Positions 7,781-14,503 of a stretch of DNA of 15,946 bases are shown piece by piece. This stretch comes from CAZMNY01 sp964567745. GTDB taxonomy: Bacteria > Planctomycetota > Planctomycetia > Pirellulales > Pirellulaceae. The DNA is taken from assembly GCA_964567745.1 (NCBI GenBank), contig CAZMNY010000071.1, positions 1 through 15,946 of the forward strand, in the 5' to 3' direction. Each line of letters begins with the position of its first letter. The first letter of the stretch is position 1. Position numbers and translations under genes: made by a program. Below the pieces are notes generated by a model. It saw only the letters and a list, made by a program, of their open reading frames with translations, searched no databases and was not told where the DNA came from.

Positions 7781-8788
7781 ATGCCCGCGCATCTGTTCCC
7801 AATATCGCGTCGTCAGCTTCTGGCCGGGTCAGCGGGGTCTATAGCAGCCCTCGGACAGGCCCAGCTGTTTGGCGATGAGTCGACCGTAAACCCGGATTCC
7901 TGGGCGTTGTTGTCTGACACGCACCTTTTGTCCGCAAGCTCCATTGAGCGGCATTATGCCGCGAACAAAGCGGCAATGGACAAGCGGGCGACGGTGGTGG
8001 CGGAGAATTTCGATCGTGCGGCCCGGCAGGTGAAGGCGTTGCCGCAGAAGCCGGCGGGGCTGATCGTGAACGGCGACTGCGTTCACGTCGGCGGCAGAGA
8101 CGAACATGATCTGCTCGCCAGCAAGTTTGCCCTGCTCGAAACGATTCCGATTCACGTGACGATGGGCAACCATGATCATCGTGGCGACTTCACCAACGCA
8201 TTCCGGGGACGAACTAATCGCGACAACCACGTTCTGTTGGAGAACCGCCATGTTTCGGTCTTGAAGTCCCGGCACGCCAACTTCGTATTGTTGGACTCAC
8301 TCACGATGCGGACTCCGGATCGGCCTGTGAAAGGACCGGGAATCCTTGGCAAAGAGCAACTTGAGTGGTTCGAGTCCGTGCTCGATTCCACGTCAGACAA
8401 ACCCGCCATCGTGATGTTTCATCACAATATCGATCCGAGCGACGAATATCAGAAACGCGCCGCTCGGAAGCATCTCGTCGTGGAAAGCGCGAGCCCTTTC
8501 AAAGGGTTGGCGGGCGGCCTGGAGGATTCGGATCAACTCCTCGACTTGCTTCACACGAAATCGCATGTCAAGGCAGTGGTGACCGGCCACATGCACCAGT
8601 TTCGAGTTTTCAAGTGGCGCAAAGTCTACTTCGTCTCTCTACCGTCGGTTGGATACACATTCGATGCCAGAGAACCAGTTGGCTGGATACGAATGCAACT
8701 GAAAGACGGCGGAGCCGGAGTGCAACTGCACACCCTGGACGCGAAACACGCTCGCCATCAACATCGTGCCAACCTCAATTGGAGTTGA
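7781..8788 (+). CDS. Tat-exported calcineurin-like metallophosphoesterase
   Basis: The protein has 335 residues. The N-terminus carries a twin-arginine signal (ISRRQLLAG, R10-R11, followed by a small-residue hydrophobic core to about 28), so the folded, metal-loaded enzyme is probably exported. The five metallophosphoesterase motifs occur in order: D46-x-H48 (SDTH), G98-D99, GNHD (129-132), the HH pair at 214-215 and GHMH (269-272). All are intact, consistent with a bimetal centre hydrolysing phosphomonoesters or diesters. The start at ATG 7781 has AAGGA upstream and places the Tat motif correctly, so the longer open frame to 7673 is not used. It appears monocistronic, flanked by IS remnants on both sides. 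The substrate is unknown. Confidence 0.87.
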   Translation: MPAHLFPISRRQLLAGSAGSIAALGQAQLFGDESTVNPDSWALLSDTHLLSASSIERHYAANKAAMDKRATVVAENFDRAARQVKALPQKPAGLIVNGDCVHVGGRDEHDLLASKFALLETIPIHVTMGNHDHRGDFTNAFRGRTNRDNHVLLENRHVSVLKSRHANFVLLDSLTMRTPDRPVKGPGILGKEQLEWFESVLDSTSDKPAIVMFHHNIDPSDEYQKRAARKHLVVESASPFKGLAGGLEDSDQLLDLLHTKSHVKAVVTGHMHQFRVFKWRKVYFVSLPSVGYTFDAREPVGWIRMQLKDGGAGVQLHTLDAKHARHQHRANLNWS

Positions 8789-8843
8789 GCGAAAGCTCCG
8801 AAACTGAACGAGGTCGTGGACAACACCGCTGCTTAGGCGATGG

Positions 8844-8863
8844 AGACAACCACCTGGTTGTCT
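8844..8863 (+). terminator. Hairpin after the metallophosphoesterase gene, possible terminator
   Basis: AGACAACC and GGTTGTCT form a perfect 8-bp stem around the loop ACCT, 55 bases after the stop codon at 8788. There is no T-run after it, so it does not fit a classical intrinsic terminator; it could protect the mRNA 3' end or be unrelated. Confidence 0.35.
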
Positions 8864-9024
8864 ACTGCCGTGGGGTCAAACGAGACCAGTGCGCGCCGAA
8901 AACCGATTTCCGGGGCAACCGCTGCGGTCGAACGTCATTTGCTCGCAAGGTCGACCGAGAATCACGAGCCGGATCGCCATGAAATCCTAGTCTTCAATCA
9001 ACAAACACGTCGTTCGACTTTTTT

Positions 9025-9482
9025 CACCCTACTCCCAACCTGAACTCGTACATGGAACGCTGGTTCCGGAGCCTCAAATCCGAATGTCTCGACCGGATGA
9101 TCTTCTTCGGATGAAAGTCACTGGAGAACGCCGTTCGCGAATACGTCGAGCATTACCACGCAGAACGGAACCATCAGGGACTGGGCAATGAGTTGATTGA
9201 GCCAGTGGATGATGCTGATACCGTCGCTGGCAGCATCGAATGCCGAGAACGACTCGGTGGCAGGCTGAAGTACTACCACCGTCGCGCTGTGTGATGAGCC
9301 CTGTCATGAGTCTGACGTGAACCGTCTGCGATGAAGGTACGCGCTTATCGTGAAATGAAGCCAATTTCGAGCGCCGCTCGTCGCAACTGTGATCGACTGT
9401 CGGCTGAAATCGAGGCTCATCACTCTCGATAACACCTGATTGTTAAAGAGCTTTGAGGTCGGATCTGTTTTTTGACCCTACG
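9025..9482 (+). mobile_element. IS copy 3, 3' fragment only
   Basis: The right end is complete: GTTTTTTGACCCTACG ends at 9482 and is preceded by CTTTGAGGTCGG and a noncoding tail of about 190 bases. A 36-base block (9308-9343) is identical to 10256-10291 of copy 4. The left side is cut just before the transposase glutamate region at about 9030, so about two thirds of the element are missing. The bases directly before the cut (TTTTTTCACCCTAC) resemble a damaged inverted-repeat end, see the findings. Confidence 0.75.
9034..9294 (+). pseudogene. C-terminal transposase remnant of IS copy 3
   Basis: The frame reads PNLNSYMERWFRSLKSECLD, which contains the glutamate of the DDE triad, then MIFFG followed by an in-frame TGA (9112-9114), then KSLENAVREY through LKYYHRRAV to the natural TGA at 9292-9294. 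It is the closest relative in the window to copy 4. Both the truncation and the nonsense codon make it inactive. Confidence 0.8.
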
Positions 9483-9485
9483 TGT

Positions 9486-9514
9486 TTGACAGGTCGCCGA
9501 TAGCACGGTGTACT
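9486..9514 (+). promoter_or_regulatory. Candidate promoter at the IS copy 3 junction, upstream of the cupin gene
   Basis: A perfect -35 hexamer TTGACA at 9486-9491 is followed after 17 bases by TGTACT (4 of 6 against TATAAT) at 9509-9514. The -35 begins three bases outside the IS end (9482). The cupin start is at 9602, giving a leader of about 80 bases. The placement is suggestive, the -10 is weak. Confidence 0.4.
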
Positions 9515-9601
9515 GGTTAAGTTGGCATCCCTGCCGTCGCATAGATCGCAATTCGTAATGCACTGACCCTCAGGACCAGCAAGCACTCAAGGAATGGCAA
9601 T

Positions 9602-10009
9602 ATGACTTTCGAAACCAAACGACTGCCGGTGAAGCGGGATATCGTCGCGCCCGACGGCTCGGATGTGCGGATCCTGTTGGGACTCAAGAGTGGCGGCCTG
9701 GCTCACTTTGAGCTCCCACCCGGTCAAACATCAACGGCCGTCGCCCACCGAACTGTCGAAGAAATTTGGTTCTTTCTTACAGGTCGTGGCGAGATGTGGC
9801 GCAAGCAAAACGATCAAGAGATAGTCGTGCCAGTGGAACCTAATGTCTGCTTGACGATTCCTCGTGGCACGCACTTTCAGTTTCGCTCGTTCGGATATGC
9901 ACCTCTCGCAGCTGTGGGTGTAACAATGCCGCCATGGCCGGGAGAAGGCGAAGCGTCTGAGGTCAAAGGGAAATGGGAACCCACTGTACCTTTGCATAAC
10001 GTTGAATAA
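9602..10009 (+). CDS. Small single-domain cupin protein
   Basis: The protein has 135 residues with one cupin_2-type beta barrel. Motif 1 is at about 49-63 (HRTVEEIWFFLTGRG, with a histidine and glutamates as probable metal ligands) and motif 2 at about 83-95 (CLTIPRGTHFQFR, with its histidine). The first motif has fewer histidines than the classical HxH, so metal binding is likely but not certain. Such proteins are often small isomerases, dioxygenases or ligand binders, and the reaction cannot be named. The start has AAGGA about ten bases upstream. It has no signal peptide. The gene stands alone between IS copy 3 and IS copy 4, the latter starting 25 bases after its stop. Confidence 0.85.
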   Translation: MTFETKRLPVKRDIVAPDGSDVRILLGLKSGGLAHFELPPGQTSTAVAHRTVEEIWFFLTGRGEMWRKQNDQEIVVPVEPNVCLTIPRGTHFQFRSFGYAPLAAVGVTMPPWPGEGEASEVKGKWEPTVPLHNVE

Positions 10010-10034
10010 ACGACAACTGGCGCTGTTGGAATGC

Positions 10035-10430
10035 CGTAGGGTCAAAAAACTCCGCCGAACTCAAAATGCCGTAAAACACAGCGCTTTCTCGACCTTGGAG
10101 TCTCTAATCTCGCCCGCTTGATTTCATCCGTCGGCGGCGGACACTGGCCGATGCCGATGATCATGATACCGTCGCCGGCAGGATCGAATGCCGTGAGCGA
10201 CTCGGTGGCATACTCAAGTAATACCACCGCCGCGCTGCGTGACGATTCCTGTCACGAGTCTGACGTGAACCGTCTGCGATGAAGGTACGCGGTCATCATG
10301 AAACAAGGACCATTTCGAGAGCCGTTCGTCGAGTTCGTCATCGACTCTGGGCTGAAATCGACTTCGATTTCTATCGATAACACCTGATTGTCAAAGAGCT
10401 TTGAGGTCGGTTGAGTTTTTTGACCCTACG
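10035..10430 (+). mobile_element. IS copy 4: 396-bp internally deleted derivative with both terminal repeats
   Basis: The left end CGTAGGGTCAAAAAACTC (10035-10052) and the inverse of the right end (to 10430) are identical for 18 bases and similar for about 28. Between them most of the transposase is missing. After about 100 bases of left-end sequence, a remnant of the last 30 or so codons begins at about 10149 (ADDHDTVAGRIECRERLGG) and ends at TGA 10240-10242. It contains a premature TAA at 10219-10221 where copies 2 and 3 have TAC. The noncoding tail matches copy 3, with an identical 36-base block at 10256-10291. With both ends present it could be mobilised in trans by an intact relative. 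Confidence 0.8.
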
Positions 10431-10794
10431 ACTACAACACGATCCGACCACACAGCTCATTGGCATACCAGCCGCCAGTTCCAGAAGCAGTCCTCACAGA
10501 GAATCAACTTCACCAGGCTCTAACGTAGAACCTGGTACCATCATTGGGGGCAGGTCAGGGCAGAATTCTTCATTCGATCTAAGAAATCACTCATACCTTG
10601 GTTAACCATTGCTTGGCAATACGGGCAGCAATGGGGGATGGGGTGCGCCGCTGGCTAGATGCATTACTTGTTCCTAAATACTCCATTCTTGAAGAAAGGT
10701 GCCAGCACCCGTTGGTGCTGATTTTCGCAGCAATTACGACGATCATCCTGTGGCCGCTGGCTAGCGAATACCAAGTCGAGTCGCGTTAGACCGA

Positions 10795-10831
10795 ACCACG
10801 GATGCCACGGGCAGAAAACCTCAACCGTGGT
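10795..10831. promoter_or_regulatory. Inverted repeat, candidate operator for the TetR domain
   Basis: ACCACGG (10795-10801) and CCGTGGT (10825-10831) are perfect 7-bp inverted copies with a 23-bp spacer, about 165-200 bases before the operon start. TetR-type operators are palindromes, usually with much shorter spacers, so this could also be two half-sites or chance. It is the best dyad I found in the region. Confidence 0.25.
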
Positions 10832-10933
10832 ATCATGGGCGTCTGGTTGCAGGGTTTTACTGCCGCCGCCGTCGACATTGGTCATCGGCACGGCAGGCAC
10901 TCTGGTCAACCTACACGTCCAGCGAGCGGATTC

Positions 10934-10962
10934 TTGTCACCTAAGAATTCAGCCTCGATGAT
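10934..10962 (+). promoter_or_regulatory. Weak promoter candidate for the isonitrile operon
   Basis: TTGTCA (10934-10939, 5 of 6) and GATGAT (10957-10962, 4 of 6) are separated by 17 bases. They lie 33 bases before the GTG start or 72 before the alternative ATG. The spacing is ideal and the hexamers moderate. Confidence 0.3.
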
Positions 10963-10995
10963 CCAGTAGAAGGGTCCACCCATTATTCCGATGCC

Positions 10996-12687
10996 GTGAA
11001 GACTTTGTGGAACACCAAGCCCAACACCTCCTACATGCAAGCTGACTTTCTCCATCGTGAATTGTTGAACACGGCTCTTGGGCTCTTCCGTTCACACGGT
11101 TGGGATCACGTGGGACTCGATCAGATCGCGGATGCGTGCAATTGCCCTCTCGATGGCCTCTACAAGCGTTTTCCTCGCAAAGAGTCGTTCATCATGGGGC
11201 TCTTTATGAATACGCTGCAGCATGTCGAGAGCACGGCGACAGAACTTCCCAGGGGAAGTGTGGCGGATCGATTCGTCTTTCTGATGAAGAAGCTGCTGCC
11301 GATTCTGGAGCCGGATCGCGAACTGCTCAGGCACATGATGCCCGCGATGCTCGACCCCCGCGACCGACTAGGCGTACTCGGCCCTGCGACTGATCGCATT
11401 CGCGCGGAGGTTCAGGGCGTTTACACACTGCTTGTCATGAGCGCGGAGGATGCACCGCAGCCGGAACAGGTTGGTGAACTTGTCAACCTCTTGTACTTCA
11501 TGCACTTGGGATTGATCTTTCTATTCCTGCAGGACCAGCGAGACGACCCGCAGTACATGGAGAATGGCCTCGAGCTTTCTCGCGATTTGATCGCGATCGC
11601 TCGGAAGACAATTCTGAGGTCGGGATCGCCGTGGCTGTTGAACCAGGTCGCGAGTTTGGCGGGATTGCCTCAGCCGGAGAAGATGCGGCAACGTATCGAT
11701 CGCCTGGTAAAAGATTTTATTCACCCGCCTCATGATTCGGCGCACTTCAGCAAGGCGGAATCGATACTGCGCGAGTTGTTTCTGTTCCGACGCCTGCAGC
11801 CCGGTGCCGAAGCGTGCGCCGCTTCTCCATGTCCGCAGTGTCTCGCGCTGCACCTGCCAAAGGTTCGCCATGTGCTGGGCACGGATGAACCGGTTCAGCT
11901 AGTGCTGCCCGCGTTTCCTGCCAAGTCGGCGAATTTGAAGAAGGTCACCGGCCCACTTCCGGATCTGGGCGAAGAACTCGCGCTGCGTTTTCTTCAAGAA
12001 CGCTGTGATGCCATCGCGAAAGATCATGAACCGGGAGCCGTACTGACAATCTGCTCGGACGGCCGGGTGTTCTCCGATGTTGTCGGTGTGCAGGATGAAG
12101 ATGTGACGAGCTATCGACTTGAGCTCATTGCGATGATTCAGCGGCTCGGACTGAGTTCGCTGCGCGTTTTCGATCTGGACGACATCCATCCCAACACCGA
12201 CTATGACGCCATGCGCGAATGGCTGATGAAGGATTACGGCGAATCTCTGGAAGAGCTCGAACAACGCACGCGCGAGCATCAACAGCATCAGCAGTTGTTC
12301 AACGGCATTCATCGCTTCATGTTTGAGGACCTCGCTGAGCGCCAACCGGAACTTAGTCGAAGTCAGGCGAAGAAGCAAAGCAAGACGCTGGCTTACGAAG
12401 TCATCCGGAGAAGCAACGCGTGGAGCAAACTGGTTGCCGAGTTCTTTCCGCAGACGCTGCGTCTATCAATTCATCCGCAAGCGGCTCATTCTGACAAGAT
12501 TGGCATTTTGCTTGGTGAGGCCGACGACTTGTGGCTCACACCGTGGCATGGAGTCGCACTTCTCGAGGCAGAGCGGTTCCGATTGACTCGACGAGCTAAC
12601 GCTGAGCAGCAAGGGGCGGTTCTCGTCTCTCGGGATGGTCGGTCAAGCCACTTCGAACAACCTGCAGAGACCAGCCATGAGTCTTGA
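10996..12687 (+). CDS. TetR-type regulator fused to isonitrile synthase (PvcA/DIT1 family)
   Basis: The protein has 563 residues in one uninterrupted frame. Residues about 18-68 are a TetR DNA-binding domain (ALGLFRSHGWDHVGLDQIAD, then a recognition helix ending LYKRFPRKESF). Residues about 69-215 look like a helical TetR ligand/dimer domain. From about 245 to 545 the sequence matches the PvcA/DIT1 isonitrile synthases: VLPAFPAKSANLKKVTGPLP (303-322), LTICSDGRVFSDVVGV (350-365), the RSNAWSKLVAEFFP segment (472-485), LRLSIHPQ (488-495) and TPWHGVAL (515-522). Known family members convert the amino group of L-Trp or L-Tyr to an isonitrile using ribulose 5-phosphate. The start is GTG 10996 or ATG 11035; neither has a clear ribosome site. 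It is the first gene of the operon and overlaps the next one by 11 bases. The fusion may couple product sensing with synthesis; this is inference. Confidence 0.88.
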   Translation: MKTLWNTKPNTSYMQADFLHRELLNTALGLFRSHGWDHVGLDQIADACNCPLDGLYKRFPRKESFIMGLFMNTLQHVESTATELPRGSVADRFVFLMKKLLPILEPDRELLRHMMPAMLDPRDRLGVLGPATDRIRAEVQGVYTLLVMSAEDAPQPEQVGELVNLLYFMHLGLIFLFLQDQRDDPQYMENGLELSRDLIAIARKTILRSGSPWLLNQVASLAGLPQPEKMRQRIDRLVKDFIHPPHDSAHFSKAESILRELFLFRRLQPGAEACAASPCPQCLALHLPKVRHVLGTDEPVQLVLPAFPAKSANLKKVTGPLPDLGEELALRFLQERCDAIAKDHEPGAVLTICSDGRVFSDVVGVQDEDVTSYRLELIAMIQRLGLSSLRVFDLDDIHPNTDYDAMREWLMKDYGESLEELEQRTREHQQHQQLFNGIHRFMFEDLAERQPELSRSQAKKQSKTLAYEVIRRSNAWSKLVAEFFPQTLRLSIHPQAAHSDKIGILLGEADDLWLTPWHGVALLEAERFRLTRRANAEQQGAVLVSRDGRSSHFEQPAETSHES

Positions 12688-13498
12688 AACGCTGCGTGAA
12701 CAGTTCCCCTGCGAGCTCACAAGGCTGGAGCCGTTCGGGCTGAGTCTTCAAAGCTCCAGCGATGCGAACCGTGTTTCGTCGCTGCCTGTTGAGACACTCC
12801 GAGAACTGATCTTGCAGCATCGGCTGGTGCTCATTCGCGGGCTGCCCGCCGTGGTGGAGAAAGATCGTTTCAGTGAAATTGCGAGCGGCTGGGGCGAGTT
12901 GCTGGAGTGGGAATTCGGCACCGTGTTCGAGGTAGCGGCGCACCCGGATCCGACGAACTACCTGTTCACGCCTGGCAGCGTGCCGTATCACTGGGACGGT
13001 GCCTTCGCCGCGCAGGTGCCCTGGCTTCAGTTTTTCCAGTGCCGTGAAGCTCCAGGAGAGGACTTTGCGGGCGAGACCATCTTCTGCGACACCGCGGCGC
13101 TGTGGAATTCACTTCCGAAAGAAACTCAACAACGATGGAAGCAGATTGAAGTTGAATACACTACGGACAAAGTCGCTCACTACGGAGGCGCGATTCGCGT
13201 TCCTCTCACAATGACGCACCCGCGGACGGAAGAAACTGTGCTGCGATTTGCGGAGCCAGCGAATACGACAACGGTGCCCCTGAATACACCGAACCTGAGC
13301 GTGTCGGGAATCCCCGCTGAGGAAACCGCGCGCTTCCTCGCCGAACTTACGGAACTGATTTACGACCCACGCTTTGTTTACGCCCATCGCTGGCAGCAAG
13401 GCGATTACCTGCTTGCCGACAATCACGTTTTGTTGCACGGCCGAAATGCGTACACGCATAACAGACCGCGGTGTTTGTGGCGAGTGCATGTGTTGTGA
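12677..13498 (+). CDS. Fe(II)/2-oxoglutarate oxygenase, TauD/PvcB-like, acting on an amino-acid isonitrile
   Basis: The protein has 273 residues from ATG 12677, which overlaps the end of the isonitrile synthase gene and suggests translational coupling; an earlier in-frame start (12635) lies deeper in that gene and is less likely. It has the TauD fold motifs: the iron triad H105-x-D107 (YHWDG) and H254 (LLHGR), with a 2-oxoglutarate-binding arginine near R269 (CLWRVH). In known pathways the paired oxygenase (PvcB, WelI3/AmbI3 type) oxidatively decarboxylates or desaturates the amino-acid isonitrile to a vinyl isonitrile. The tight pairing with the synthase supports the same job here. Whether the product is indole- or phenol-based cannot be read from the sequence. 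Cytoplasmic, no signal peptide. Confidence 0.87.
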   Translation: MSLETLREQFPCELTRLEPFGLSLQSSSDANRVSSLPVETLRELILQHRLVLIRGLPAVVEKDRFSEIASGWGELLEWEFGTVFEVAAHPDPTNYLFTPGSVPYHWDGAFAAQVPWLQFFQCREAPGEDFAGETIFCDTAALWNSLPKETQQRWKQIEVEYTTDKVAHYGGAIRVPLTMTHPRTEETVLRFAEPANTTTVPLNTPNLSVSGIPAEETARFLAELTELIYDPRFVYAHRWQQGDYLLADNHVLLHGRNAYTHNRPRCLWRVHVL

Positions 13499-13561
13499 TC
13501 AGCAAGCACATTGAGCACATGATCCCCAACCCGAAATACGCCTTGAACGAACGAGGAATCC

Positions 13562-14503
13562 ATGATCGAACGACATGACGCTGAACTCTGGGATCCTGAG
13601 GTCTTCGTGAACCATCTGCAGGTCGCTGCGGAATCCATCGACGCGCCATTTGACCCCAATGTCGTGGTTCGCACTGTTGAGGTGTTCGAGGCGGAGTTTC
13701 GCCGCTGTGTGGTTCAACTCAAGGCAACGTGCCAATCGGGCAGCGGGTTGTACTATCGGTTCTTCTACAAATGGGAGCGAGATCTCACCTCGCTCGCACA
13801 GACGCACGGCATGTTGCAGGCCGGCTCATCACCGATCGTCGACCTTCAGGCGCAGGTGCTGACGTTACCCGGATCGACTCGAGCGGGGCTGGACTTCGAT
13901 ACCGGTTGTGGCCTCGCCAAAGTCTGGACGTTTACCGGGGGTCCCGTGCCGATTTCAGAGCTCGTCAAGCTGTCGGCCATTCCCGACTCTGTCCGCAACC
14001 ACATGGACTTCTTCGAGAAGCATGGTCTGCGACATGTGTTCTTCGTCGCATCCGATGTGCAACAGAATTCGATGAATGTGTACTTTGGAATGGACGAAGA
14101 TTGCCGACGCGAAGACTGGATTCGGGCCTTGGCTGAAGATACCGGCGGCACCCCCTCCGACGAAACGATTTATGCGCAGATGCTGTCGTCGCTGGCAATA
14201 TCAACGGGGATTGGCACGACGTTCCGCTGGGACGATGATGCCATGGGGCGATGGGGTCTGTACGGTTTGAATGTGCACTGCGAAAACCCGGTACCTGGCA
14301 TCAACCTTCCACCGTTGCCGGAGCGGCTCGATCGGTTCTGCCGTGAGGCGCCGACGCTGAACGCCGCGCCGCAGTACAACGTTGCGTGGTCATTCGGGAA
14401 TGCCGGTTTCTACACGAAACTGGAAAAGAGCTACGCGAAAGATGCCGACTACTTCCTGACATGCGAAATGGGAGGCAACCTGACTCATGCCGTCGGCAAG
14501 TGA
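13562..14503 (+). CDS. ABBA-type aromatic prenyltransferase (Orf2/NphB/CloQ family)
   Basis: The protein has 313 residues, close to the 300-310 usual for the family. Recognisable segments are YYRFFYKWERD (64-74), a central GLDFDTGCGLAKVWTF (109-124), KHGLRHVFFVASD with NSMNVYFGMD (153-178) and the terminal WSFGNAGFYTKLEKSY (276-291), like the YYKxEKSY end of other ABBA enzymes. These soluble enzymes transfer a prenyl group to an electron-rich aromatic ring and need no DDxxD motif, which is absent here. AmbP1/FamD2 of the hapalindole/ambiguine pathways belong to this fold and alkylate an indole vinyl isonitrile with geranyl diphosphate, so the neighbours suggest a related reaction. The start is supported by GAGGAA six bases upstream. 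The gene starts 63 bases after the oxygenase and overlaps the P450 by 17. Donor and acceptor are unknown. Confidence 0.85.
   Translation: MIERHDAELWDPEVFVNHLQVAAESIDAPFDPNVVVRTVEVFEAEFRRCVVQLKATCQSGSGLYYRFFYKWERDLTSLAQTHGMLQAGSSPIVDLQAQVLTLPGSTRAGLDFDTGCGLAKVWTFTGGPVPISELVKLSAIPDSVRNHMDFFEKHGLRHVFFVASDVQQNSMNVYFGMDEDCRREDWIRALAEDTGGTPSDETIYAQMLSSLAISTGIGTTFRWDDDAMGRWGLYGLNVHCENPVPGINLPPLPERLDRFCREAPTLNAAPQYNVAWSFGNAGFYTKLEKSYAKDADYFLTCEMGGNLTHAVGK

Larger units (their letters stand above)
10431..10995. other. Upstream region of the isonitrile operon, no gene recognised
   Basis: The 565 bases between IS copy 4 and the first biosynthetic gene hold only short, unconvincing open frames. The regulatory candidates seen are a hairpin CAGCACC-CGTT-GGTGCTG at 10703-10720 followed by ATTTT, an inverted pair ACCACGG/CCGTGGT (10795-10801 and 10825-10831), and a promoter-like pair at 10934-10962. 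The region should contain the control sequences for the operon. Confidence 0.5.

Noticed and set aside
10703..10720. Hairpin CAGCACC-CGTT-GGTGCTG as an intrinsic terminator
   Set aside because: Only ATTTT follows and no gene ends just upstream; kept only as a possible regulatory dyad.
12635..12676. Upstream start for the 2-oxoglutarate oxygenase
   Set aside because: It would lengthen the overlap with the isonitrile synthase gene to over 50 bases; ATG 12677 gives a normal TauD N-terminus.
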